NCBI GenBank assembly: GCA_963816985.1 | Contig: CAWFMF010000004.1 | Location: 2,542,001-2,606,000 of the forward strand | Source of the DNA: JAIVJM01 sp963816985 | GTDB lineage: Bacteria; Acidobacteriota; Blastocatellia; Pyrinomonadales; Pyrinomonadaceae | Direction of reading: 5' to 3' | DNA length: 64,000 nt | In this document: piece after piece, positions 51,472 through 59,149 of the stretch | Layout of the letters: every line of letters begins with the position of its first letter | Numbering within the stretch: the first letter of the stretch is position 1 | Translations under genes and position numbers: made by a program | The notes under the pieces: generated by a model | What the model was told of the DNA's origin: nothing | Seen by the model: the letters and a program-made list of their open reading frames with translations, nothing else | Database searches by the model: none

Positions 51472-52783
51472 GCGTCACGCTCTGCTCTCCGTCGCGCTCG
51501 CGCCCCGTCTCGTCTTCCGCCCCGCCGCCCACGTTGAGCCGCCGCGCCGTCGCGCTCGCGTTGAGGTTGGCGACGCCCTCGACGAGCGTCGCGCTTGTGA
51601 CGCGGAAGAAGAGCACGCCGTCGAGCCAGTCGTAGCTCACGCCGTCGCGGCTGTGGACGGCGAGCGAGACGGAATACTGGTCAATGCCGAGCCAGCAGTT
51701 GAACTCGAACGTGACCTCAATCGTCTCGCCGCGCGCGATGTGGCCGAAGTCAATCTGCTGCTCTTTCGTGTTCGTCCCGTAGGCGTGGACGCCGTGACGG
51801 TTGCGAATCAGGAAGCCGACCACGGCGTCCTCGACCTCGGTGTTAAAGCGCGCGCGCACGCGCACCGTTAAGGGCTCGCCCGTCTCCACAATCTCGACCG
51901 CGCGCCGCGTCGCGTCGAGCATCTCGGCGCTCAGAACCTCCGCGCTCCCGTCGCCGTGGCGGTAAGTGTAGCGGAGCGGCGCGAGAGTTTCACCCTCAAC
52001 ATCAACGCCGCCTGAGCGCGCCGCTGCCTCGCTCTCTTCAAACGCGCGCTCGCGCTCCATGATGATTTTCTGGTAGCGGTTGAGCACGTCCGTGGGCTTG
52101 CCGTCGGCGACGACGCGGCCCGCGTTCAGAAGTATCGCGCGCGAGCACAGAGCCCTCACCGCCGCCGCGTCGTGCGAGACGAAGAGGACGGTCGCGCCGC
52201 GCTCCTGCACCTCCTTGATGCGACGCAGGCAACGGTGCTGGAACACGGCGTCGCCGACCGCGAGCGCTTCATCTATGACGAGGATGTCGGGCTCGACGCA
52301 GGCCGCGACGGCGAAGGCGAGGCGGACGTACATCCCCGACGAATAGGTCTTGACGGGCTGGCGGATGAAGGGGCCGATCTCGGCGAAGCGTTCGACCTCC
52401 GGCAGCAAGCTCTCGGTCTCGCGCCGCGTCAGGCCCATCAGCGCGGCATTCATATAGACGTTCTCGACGCCCGTGAACTCCGGGTCGAAGCCCGCGCCGA
52501 GTTCGAGCAAAGCGGCGACGCGGCCCTCGCGCCACACGTCGCCGTGCGTCGGCTCAAGAGTCCCCGCGATGATCTGCAAGAGCGTTGACTTGCCGCACCC
52601 GTTCGGCCCCACGATGCCGACGGTCGTCCCCGCCTCAATCTCGAACCCGACCTCCTGCAACGCCCAGAACTCCCTGTGCCGCTTCAACCGCCCGCGCGTC
52701 AGAGACTCTTTCAGCCTGTCGCCCGGACGCTCATAAATCCGGTACTGCTTCGACACGTTCTCGACGCGCAACGCGGTCGTCAT
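51464..52783 (-). CDS. wzt: Wzt, ABC transporter ATPase for polysaccharide export with C-terminal glycan-binding domain
   Basis: 439 residues from ATG 52783. Walker A is GPNGCGKST (about 59-67), the signature region is YSSGMYVRLAFAVA, and Walker B is ILVIDEALAVGD. Residues about 290-420 are a Wzt-type C-terminal beta-sandwich (RARFNTEVEDAVVGFLIRNR; DFGHIARGETIEVTFEF; DGVSYDWLDGVLFFRV). That domain recognises the modified glycan end in characterised systems. It works with Wzm, encoded at 55353 on the other strand. The upstream gap holds a heptamer repeat. Confidence 0.93.
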   Translation of the reverse strand: MTTALRVENVSKQYRIYERPGDRLKESLTRGRLKRHREFWALQEVGFEIEAGTTVGIVGPNGCGKSTLLQIIAGTLEPTHGDVWREGRVAALLELGAGFDPEFTGVENVYMNAALMGLTRRETESLLPEVERFAEIGPFIRQPVKTYSSGMYVRLAFAVAACVEPDILVIDEALAVGDAVFQHRCLRRIKEVQERGATVLFVSHDAAAVRALCSRAILLNAGRVVADGKPTDVLNRYQKIIMERERAFEESEAAARSGGVDVEGETLAPLRYTYRHGDGSAEVLSAEMLDATRRAVEIVETGEPLTVRVRARFNTEVEDAVVGFLIRNRHGVHAYGTNTKEQQIDFGHIARGETIEVTFEFNCWLGIDQYSVSLAVHSRDGVSYDWLDGVLFFRVTSATLVEGVANLNASATARRLNVGGGAEDETGRERDGEQSVTHG

Positions 52784-52820
52784 GCGCCGCAATGTATCAG
52801 AGGACGGAAGCAAGAAGAAA

Positions 52821-52908
52821 GTCAGAACGCTGAACGCTGAACGCTGAACTGAAAAGCAAGAAGCATTTTGTCTTCCGGTTCATCGTTCATCGTTCTGACT
52901 TCTGACTT
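52821..52908. repeat. heptamer inverted repeat (GAACGCT / GATGAAC words)
   Basis: GTCAGAAC plus GCTGAAC words are mirrored by GTTCATC GTTCATC GTTCTGA. It lies between the GH13 gene and wzt. Related copies are at 56191 and 57266. Confidence 0.85.
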
Positions 52909-54405
52909 TTATTCCGGTTCTATCTTGAAGAGGTGATAGCCGTTGCCCGGCACGTCCAAGTAAAGACCGGGAGACAAAAGCGCGTCGCCGTCTCGGACGT
53001 AGAGCGCGTCGCCGAGCAAGTCCGAGAGGAGCCACGTGCGACCGGCCAGCTCGTCTATGCCGAGCGGCACGTAGCACTGCGCGGGGTCGGGCGAGAGGTT
53101 GACGACGACGAGGCGGTAGTCAGTGCCGAGCGTCCAGCCGTGCGCCACATAGTTGAGATGGCTCTGGTTGCCGTCCCACGCCCCGCGCGCTTCGAGCAGT
53201 CGCCAGTGTCCTTCGTGGAAGACATCTTCCGAGAGCGCCGCGAGCAGTCGCCGGTAACGCTCACGCACTTCGGGGTCGGACGGCTCCTGCGGGCGGCGAC
53301 CGAGATGCACGGGCAGCTTCACGCGCCAGCCGTCTAACTGACCTTCGTGCAGGAGGCGGAAGCCCGGAAGCGTGAGCGTGAGCGTCGAGACCGCCGGGCA
53401 GCGCGCCGCGCCGAAGGCCGTCTGCGCACGCGGCTCGTCGTGGTTCTCGACGAAGCGCGCGAGGCGCGATTGGTAATCCATCCCCGCCGAGAGGTGCGCG
53501 CGCACGGGCGCGGCGTCTTGATGGTGAAGGCGGTCGTACAGCCGCTTGTCGTAGGTGTAGTCGAAGCCCTGCTGCTGCAACTCGTACTCCAAATCCCAGT
53601 AGACTTCGGCGAGCAGGAGGAAGTAGGGGCGGGCCGCCTTGAGCCGCGCGACGGCTTCGGGCCAGAACTCGGCCCAAAGGGGATCGAACGCATCGCCCCA
53701 CGTGCGCTCGAACACTTCGCGCGTGACGAGCATCGCCATGTCGCAGCGCGCGCCGTCGCACTTCGCGGCGACACGGAGGAGCGCGTCGGTCATCGCCTCT
53801 CTGGTTTCGCTCCGGCGGTAGTCGAGCTGCGCCGTGTCCGGCCACCCGTCGAAGTATGGGTCGCGCCCGTGCGCGAAGACGCGCGGCTCGTCGCCGCCGC
53901 CGATGTCGTGTGCGAAATAGTTTTGCGGCTCACGAGCGAGAAGCTCCGGCGTGCCCCGCACGAATCTTTCGGGGTAGCGCGCGAGCCACGGGTGGTCGAG
54001 CGCGAAGTGGTTCGGGACGAAATCGAGGATGAGGCGCAGGCCCAGACGCTTCAGGCGTTCGCGCAACTCAGCCAGCTCTCCGTCGCCGCCAAGCGTCGGG
54101 TCAACGCGGTAGTCGTAAATCGCGTAGGGAGAGCCGACGATGTCGCGCTCCGTGCAGTCGGGCAGGGCGCGTCGAAACTCTCCCTGCCAACCGGCGTACT
54201 CGCGCGAGACGCGGCGCGCGCCGGGGCTTCGCTCCCAGACGCCCATCAGCCACACGGCGTCGAAGCGTTCGTCCGCGATGCGCCGCAGCTCGGAGTCGGG
54301 GACGCCGCCGAGCGTGAGCGGTCTCTCCGCGTCACGGCTCAAATCGTTCAGCCAGACCCACGTGTTAATCTCGTAGACGGACGGGAACTTCGGCCAGCGG
54401 CTCAT
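52909..54405 (-). CDS. GH13 alpha-amylase-family enzyme
   Basis: 498 residues from ATG 54405 with AAGGAG seven bases upstream. GH13 regions are present: DFVPNH (region I), GARCDMAM (nucleophile Asp, region II), LLAEVYWD (acid Glu, region III) and FVENHDEPR (region IV). There is no signal peptide, so it acts in the cytoplasm. A C-terminal beta domain ends GNGYHLFKIEPE. Substrate may be glycogen, trehalose-type or a maltosyl donor; sequence alone does not decide. Its position between DUF72 and wzt may be incidental to glycan export. Confidence 0.88.
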   Translation of the reverse strand: MSRWPKFPSVYEINTWVWLNDLSRDAERPLTLGGVPDSELRRIADERFDAVWLMGVWERSPGARRVSREYAGWQGEFRRALPDCTERDIVGSPYAIYDYRVDPTLGGDGELAELRERLKRLGLRLILDFVPNHFALDHPWLARYPERFVRGTPELLAREPQNYFAHDIGGGDEPRVFAHGRDPYFDGWPDTAQLDYRRSETREAMTDALLRVAAKCDGARCDMAMLVTREVFERTWGDAFDPLWAEFWPEAVARLKAARPYFLLLAEVYWDLEYELQQQGFDYTYDKRLYDRLHHQDAAPVRAHLSAGMDYQSRLARFVENHDEPRAQTAFGAARCPAVSTLTLTLPGFRLLHEGQLDGWRVKLPVHLGRRPQEPSDPEVRERYRRLLAALSEDVFHEGHWRLLEARGAWDGNQSHLNYVAHGWTLGTDYRLVVVNLSPDPAQCYVPLGIDELAGRTWLLSDLLGDALYVRDGDALLSPGLYLDVPGNGYHLFKIEPE

Positions 54406-54513
54406 CAAATTCTCCTTGAGACCTTTGAAGTGAGGGCCGTGCACGCCCTCGACGTTGATGAGAAAATCGCCCCCTGCTCGTCCGCTCTTTGAGCCTTCAA
54501 TGCCCCGGCTCTG

Positions 54514-55248
54514 CTACTCGCCCGCGTCCGCAATCGCCTTGAACCGCAACGCGTCCTCCAGCATCCTGATGTTGTTGAAGAAGACGTAAGACTCCGCGCC
54601 TTCGGGGAGCATCGTGTAAAGCTCTTCCAACTCCGCGTCTTCGTAGACGTAGCGCCAACCTTTGCGCCCGTGCAGACGGAAGTAACAACGCGCGGGCGTC
54701 AACGTCCTCTCCGCGAAGGGGTCAACGACGTGCCACAAGTCCAACTCGTCGCACAACTCTTTGACCAACTCGCGCGGCCAACCGCCGCGCGGCTCCCAGC
54801 AGAAACTCATCCCGCCTCGCTCGATCTTGCCGAAGAACTTCCGCAGGTTCGTGACGTTCGGCTTCGTCGGCTTAAAACTCGCCGGGCACTGGAACAGGAT
54901 GGACTTCGCCTTGAGCGCGTCGGCGCAAGCCCTCGTCACCTCCCACGCCTCGCGCACGATTGCGGTCGGGCGGAAAGAGCCCGCGCCTTCCTTCTCTTCG
55001 TCCGTCAGTTCTCGCTTGAGCCGCCTGTAAGTCGGGCTCGAAGATTGGTGCGTGATGAGTTGCCACGCCTTGACTGCGAACTCGAACCCACTGGGAGCCT
55101 CTGCCCTCCACCTTTCGAGCGTCTTGACTTGCGGCGGCTGGTAAAACGTGTGCTGCACCTCGACCGCCGGCAACAACGGATAATACGACTCGCGCGACGA
55201 TCGGAACCCGCAGCTCCCGACTTTGACCAACTTCTTCCCCTGAGTCAT
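54514..55248 (-). CDS. DUF72 family protein
   Basis: 244 residues. DUF72 landmarks are VGSCGFRSSRESYYPLLPAVEV, VQHTFYQPP, FEFAVKAWQLITH, ILFQCPASFKPT, SFCWEPRGGW and CYFRLHGRKGW. The fold is a TIM barrel related to xylose isomerase-like proteins; function is not established. It lies upstream of the GH13 gene on the same strand with a 108-base gap. Confidence 0.9.
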   Translation of the reverse strand: MTQGKKLVKVGSCGFRSSRESYYPLLPAVEVQHTFYQPPQVKTLERWRAEAPSGFEFAVKAWQLITHQSSSPTYRRLKRELTDEEKEGAGSFRPTAIVREAWEVTRACADALKAKSILFQCPASFKPTKPNVTNLRKFFGKIERGGMSFCWEPRGGWPRELVKELCDELDLWHVVDPFAERTLTPARCYFRLHGRKGWRYVYEDAELEELYTMLPEGAESYVFFNNIRMLEDALRFKAIADAGE

Positions 55249-55352
55249 CGAGACATTTATAACCGATTGAGGGCGGCCACAGATACCTTCATGTTAAAGG
55301 CTCGGCCCGCCTGCCGCGTCTGTACGATTCCGGGGGTCTCATTCCTGCTACA

Positions 55353-56186
55353 ATGCCGCGCATGATTTCGGCGCAGACAGCGCGGCGGGCGGTGTGGCGA
55401 CCGCTGTTTGAGTTGCCGTGGCGTTTCCATCTCATCTGGCCGCTGGCGAGGCGGTTCACGGTGGCGCGTTATCGCGGGTCGGCTCTGGGGCTCGTGTGGG
55501 CTTTGCTGACGCCGCTGGTCTTAATCGCGGTCTTCACCTTCATCTTCGCGGTGGTCTTCGACGCGCGGTTCGTGCGGGGCGGGTCGGCTTGGGATTACGC
55601 GCTCTATCTGTTCTGCGGGCTGCTGCCGTGGACGGCCTTTCAGGAAGCGTTGCAGCAGTCGGCGGGCGTCGTCGTCGCGCACGCGAACCTCGTGAAGCGC
55701 GTCGTCTTCCCGCTCGAAGCGTTGCCGGTGGCGCACGTCCTCGCCGCGCTCGCGGGGCAGATGTTCGGGACGGCGGCGCTCCTCGTCGCGGCGGTCGTCG
55801 TCCGGCACGAGCTGCACGCGACGATGCTGTGGCTGCCGGTGCTGCTCGTCCCGCAGTTGCTTTTGACGCTCGGCGGCGCGTGGTTCGTCGCTTCGCTCGG
55901 AGTGTTCGTGCGCGACACGGCGCAGGCGCTCGCGCTCCTTCTGATGGCGTGGATGTACCTGACGCCGATCATCTACCCGGAGACTTTAGTGCCCGAACGC
56001 TTCCGCGCGCTCGTGGACTTCAACCCGTTCGCGCCGCTCGTGCGCTCTTACCGCAACATCCTGCTCGAAGGCACGCCGCCCGACTGGCGCGGCCTCGCCT
56101 ACGTCGCCGCCTGCGGCCTCGTCGCCTTCGTCCTCGGCTACTGGTGGTTCGCGCGCACGCGCAAGAATTTCGCGGACGTGATTTGA
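55353..56186 (+). CDS. wzm: Wzm, ABC-2 type polysaccharide export permease
   Basis: 277 residues with six hydrophobic segments. The ABC-2 permease pattern is clear: WPLARRFTVARYRGSALGLVWALLTP near the N-terminus, FCGLLPWTAFQEALQQSAG, NLVKRVVFPLEALPV, WMYLTPIIYPETLVP and FNPFAPLVRSYRNILLEG. It forms the membrane channel paired with Wzt. It is divergent from DUF72. ATG 55353 or 55362 is possible; no strong ribosome site is seen. Wzm and Wzt are normally adjacent; here they are 2.6 kb apart on opposite strands. Confidence 0.93.
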   Translation: MPRMISAQTARRAVWRPLFELPWRFHLIWPLARRFTVARYRGSALGLVWALLTPLVLIAVFTFIFAVVFDARFVRGGSAWDYALYLFCGLLPWTAFQEALQQSAGVVVAHANLVKRVVFPLEALPVAHVLAALAGQMFGTAALLVAAVVVRHELHATMLWLPVLLVPQLLLTLGGAWFVASLGVFVRDTAQALALLLMAWMYLTPIIYPETLVPERFRALVDFNPFAPLVRSYRNILLEGTPPDWRGLAYVAACGLVAFVLGYWWFARTRKNFADVI

Positions 56187-56190
56187 AGAA

Positions 56191-56273
56191 AAGTCAGAAC
56201 GATGAACGATGAACGATGAACTGAAAGACAAAAGGAAGTTGTTTTCAGTTCATCGTTCAGCGTTCTGACTTCT
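56191..56273. repeat. heptamer inverted repeat (GATGAAC words), second copy
   Basis: GTCAGAAC GATGAAC GATGAAC GATGAAC is mirrored by GTTCATC GTTCAGC GTTCTGA. It lies between co-directional wzm and the next methyltransferase gene. Confidence 0.85.
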
Positions 56274-56382
56274 GCGTTTGATTTGACTTGCCTTTGCCTG
56301 ATTTGGCATAAAAGCTCAGACTTTCGGCCCCCGGCGAGGGATTCGGGCGAGACGCGGCGGCGACGGCTTCGCCCCTTCAAAG

Positions 56383-57261
56383 ATGAGTTTCCTGGACACA
56401 GCCTGGCACTACGTCGAGCATCTCGGCATGCAGTTTCGGCGCGCGAAGCTGGGCCGGAGGGCGTCCGGCTTCTCGAACTTCGACGAGGAGCGGATGCTGG
56501 AGCGGTTCATCAAGGAGCTGCTCCCGCACGGCCACAGCCGCACCGCCGTGGACATCGGCGCGGGCGACGGGATGAAGTCTTCGAACACCTACGCGCTCTT
56601 CCGCGCCGGGTGGCAGGGCCTCGGCGTCGAAGGCGACGCGGGCCGCGCGCGCCGTCTCGCGCGGGCCTACAAAAAATTTGAAGGGGTCGCGGCGCTGCGC
56701 GCGCTGGTGACGCCCTCGAACGTCGTCCAACTGCTCCGCTCGCACGGCGTCGAGAACGACTTCAGTGTCCTCAGCCTCGACATAGACAGTTACGACTACT
56801 GGGTCTTGGACGCCTTGCTCCGCTCCTTCCGCCCGCGCATCGTCGTCACCGAAATCAACGAGAAGATTCCGCCGCCCATCAAGTTCGTCGTCAAGTACGA
56901 CCCGGAGTTCCGCCTCCAACATCACTTCTTCGGCTACAGCATCGCGAGCCTCGAAGAGCTTTGCGAGCAACACGATTACGCGCTCATCGCGCTCGAATAC
57001 AACAACGCCTTCCTCGCGCCGCGCGAGTCGGAAGGCGTGCGACCCCTCGACTTCACACAAGCTTACCGGGAGGGCTACGTCGAACGCGCCGACCGGCAGG
57101 AGCGTTTCTGGCGCAACTCCGACATGGAGATTCTCCACACGCTCGAACCCGAAGAGGCCGCCCGCTTCATCAACCACTTCTTCGCCCGCCACCGCGGCAA
57201 GTACGAACTCAGCATCGCCCGCCCCGCCGACGTAAACATCATGGCAGAAGCCCGACCGTGA
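56383..57261 (+). CDS. FkbM-like SAM methyltransferase
   Basis: 292 residues. Motif I AVDIGAGDGMKSSNTYALF (about 55-73), VEGDAGRARRLARAYKKF and SLDIDSYDYWVLDALLRSF follow the FkbM-like methyltransferase order. It has no membrane or signal segment. It is co-directional with wzm, and its spacer carries a heptamer repeat. It probably O-methylates a sugar of the exported polysaccharide. The exact substrate cannot be read from the sequence. Confidence 0.78.
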   Translation: MSFLDTAWHYVEHLGMQFRRAKLGRRASGFSNFDEERMLERFIKELLPHGHSRTAVDIGAGDGMKSSNTYALFRAGWQGLGVEGDAGRARRLARAYKKFEGVAALRALVTPSNVVQLLRSHGVENDFSVLSLDIDSYDYWVLDALLRSFRPRIVVTEINEKIPPPIKFVVKYDPEFRLQHHFFGYSIASLEELCEQHDYALIALEYNNAFLAPRESEGVRPLDFTQAYREGYVERADRQERFWRNSDMEILHTLEPEEAARFINHFFARHRGKYELSIARPADVNIMAEARP

Positions 57262-57265
57262 AGAA

Positions 57266-57349
57266 GAAAGTCAGAAGTCAGAACGATGAACGATGAACTG
57301 AAGACAACTGACTCTTGTCTTTCAGTTCATCGTTCATCGTTCTGACTTC
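57266..57349. repeat. heptamer inverted repeat (GATGAAC words), third copy
   Basis: GTCAGAA GTCAGAAC GATGAAC GATGAAC is mirrored by GTTCATC GTTCATC GTTCTGA. It is between convergent genes and encodes the end (KSER and stop) of the O-antigen-ligase-like protein. Confidence 0.85.
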
Positions 57350-58881
57350 ATCGTTTTCACCGTCGCGCCCATCAGCCACCAGAGGAGGAGGGCGACTTCG
57401 GCGTCGCCGAAGTTGTAGTTGACGAGCGAGCTGGCGAGGAACCCGGCGAGCGCGCCCGTGATGCCGAGCGCGAGGCCGTGCGCGCCCGCCTCCCCGGACT
57501 CGCGCCACAACCTCTCGGCGCGCGCCGCCGCGAGCCAGAAGGTGAGCATCAGCCAGAGCCAGAGCAGCAGCGCGGGGAAGCCCCGGTCGAAGACGATTTG
57601 CAGCGGCGTCGAGTGCGCGTGGAGCATGTCCGTGCCGGGGAAGCCCCACTCCCGCCAGTGGCGATGCACGGCGTCCATGCCGTGCCCGAACAGGGGCCGC
57701 GACAACGAGCGGTCGAACGCGACGCGCGCCACTTGCAGCCGGAGACTCGCGCTCGCGTCGCGCAGCACGAGCGCCCCCTCGGCCCGCGTCCGCCACACGG
57801 CGAGCGCGCCTAAAGACAGAACAACGATGACGACGAGCCCGACGGCCATGCGCGCCCTCGCCCCGGCGGTCGCGCGCCACACGACCACGCACGCGCCGAC
57901 GGCGAAGGCGACGAGCACCGTCCTCATCGCCGTCAAGGCTATCCCCGCCGCCAGCACCACGAAGGCCGCGAAGGGAAGCCACGCGCCCGCGAGCCACGCG
58001 CGCCGCGCTCGTCCTTCCGCTGTTCCTCCTTGAGCCTTCGAAGTTCCTTCCCCATCGTCTTCCGAACCCCGACGACGCAGGCGCGCGAGCGCGAAGCCGA
58101 GCGCGAGCTGCGCGATCATCTGTAAGACTTCGGCGAACGTCCCGTAGTGGCGCGTCCAACCCGAAGCGCGGAAGCTGCGCGTCGGCCCGCCGCCCACGAT
58201 GCCCGAAGGCGAGGCCGCGCGTCTCAACTCCTCGGTCACGACGGGGCCGTCGTCCCACTCGACGTGCTCGCCGCTCTTGATGACACTCAAACGGAGTCGC
58301 TCGCCCGTCGTCGTTCGCCGTATCGCCTCGTCTATCTCCTCCGCGCTGCCGACGCGCCGCTTGTTGACTCTCCACACGGCGTCGCCCGCCGCGAGCGCCG
58401 TCGTCGCGCGCAGGGGGCTGTCCGCCCTTAACTCCCGCACGACGACGCCGCGCCCCACGGCCAGCTCGCCCATCCCCCACAGCGCGCCCGCCACGCCCGA
58501 AGCGATCATCAACGCCGCGAGCGCCACCGCCGTGCGCCGCGTGAGCAGCGCCTGCGCGAGGTAGAACATGAGGAAGGTGCTGACGTTGACGAGCTTCGGC
58601 ACGCTCTCGCCGGGCTCGACCGAGAGGAATGAAGAGAGGACAGTCCACGCCACGAAGAGCCACAGCGGGAGGTCGAGCGGGGTGCGCCGGATGCCGGTCT
58701 TGCCGGTCAGGAGCGTGCGCGCGAGCCAGCCCACGACGGCGACTGAGATGCCCATCCAGGAGCCCGCAATCGAGTGCGGCGCGGCCAGCGCGTAGACGGC
58801 GAACCCGAAGAGCGCGAGCCCTTCCGTCCAGCGGCGGAGACGCTGGTTGCGCCCCCCGTTTTCGTCCAAAGTTGCTTCCAT
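57334..58881 (-). CDS. O-antigen ligase/polymerase-like membrane protein with inserted PDZ-like domain
   Basis: 515 residues, GGGGGAG upstream of the ATG. About ten helices. The large C-terminal loop has HAHSTPLQIVFDRGFPALL, the conserved histidine region of the Wzy_C/WaaL superfamily. Residues about 145-210 are soluble and PDZ-like: RGVVVRELRADSPL, LAAGDAVWRVNKRRV, SAEEIDEAIRRT and GERLRLSVIKSG. A PDZ-like module in a periplasmic loop of this family is unusual. The protein would transfer the exported glycan to lipid A core, or polymerise it. Confidence 0.83.
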   Translation of the reverse strand: MEATLDENGGRNQRLRRWTEGLALFGFAVYALAAPHSIAGSWMGISVAVVGWLARTLLTGKTGIRRTPLDLPLWLFVAWTVLSSFLSVEPGESVPKLVNVSTFLMFYLAQALLTRRTAVALAALMIASGVAGALWGMGELAVGRGVVVRELRADSPLRATTALAAGDAVWRVNKRRVGSAEEIDEAIRRTTTGERLRLSVIKSGEHVEWDDGPVVTEELRRAASPSGIVGGGPTRSFRASGWTRHYGTFAEVLQMIAQLALGFALARLRRRGSEDDGEGTSKAQGGTAEGRARRAWLAGAWLPFAAFVVLAAGIALTAMRTVLVAFAVGACVVVWRATAGARARMAVGLVVIVVLSLGALAVWRTRAEGALVLRDASASLRLQVARVAFDRSLSRPLFGHGMDAVHRHWREWGFPGTDMLHAHSTPLQIVFDRGFPALLLWLWLMLTFWLAAARAERLWRESGEAGAHGLALGITGALAGFLASSLVNYNFGDAEVALLLWWLMGATVKTMKSER

Positions 58882-58980
58882 GTTTCTCCCCCGCCGGGGC
58901 CGCCGGGGCCTCGTTTTGACCGGTCAGCGAGCGCCCGGAAACCCCTCCCGGCGGCGCGTAAACCTTGCGGAACGATGCGG

Positions 58981-59009
58981 TTGACACCCGTCTGGGCGCG
59001 TGTTAGCGT
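58981..59009 (+). promoter_or_regulatory. sigma70-like promoter for the TPR gene
   Basis: TTGACA (58981-58986) and TAGCGT (59004-59009) are 17 bases apart, with TGT before the -10. The leader to ATG 59150 is about 135 bases. The remaining 58882-59149 shows no gene. Confidence 0.5.
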
Positions 59010-59149
59010 ACAAAATTGCCCGACCTCGGAGACAGGGCTGAGAGCCATGGACAAGACGTTAACGCCGGGCGCAGCACCCTGTCGCTGCTCACGAACAGCC
59101 CTCGCGCAGATTCCGTCTGTCCATTTCTCCTTACGGCAGATAATTCTTA

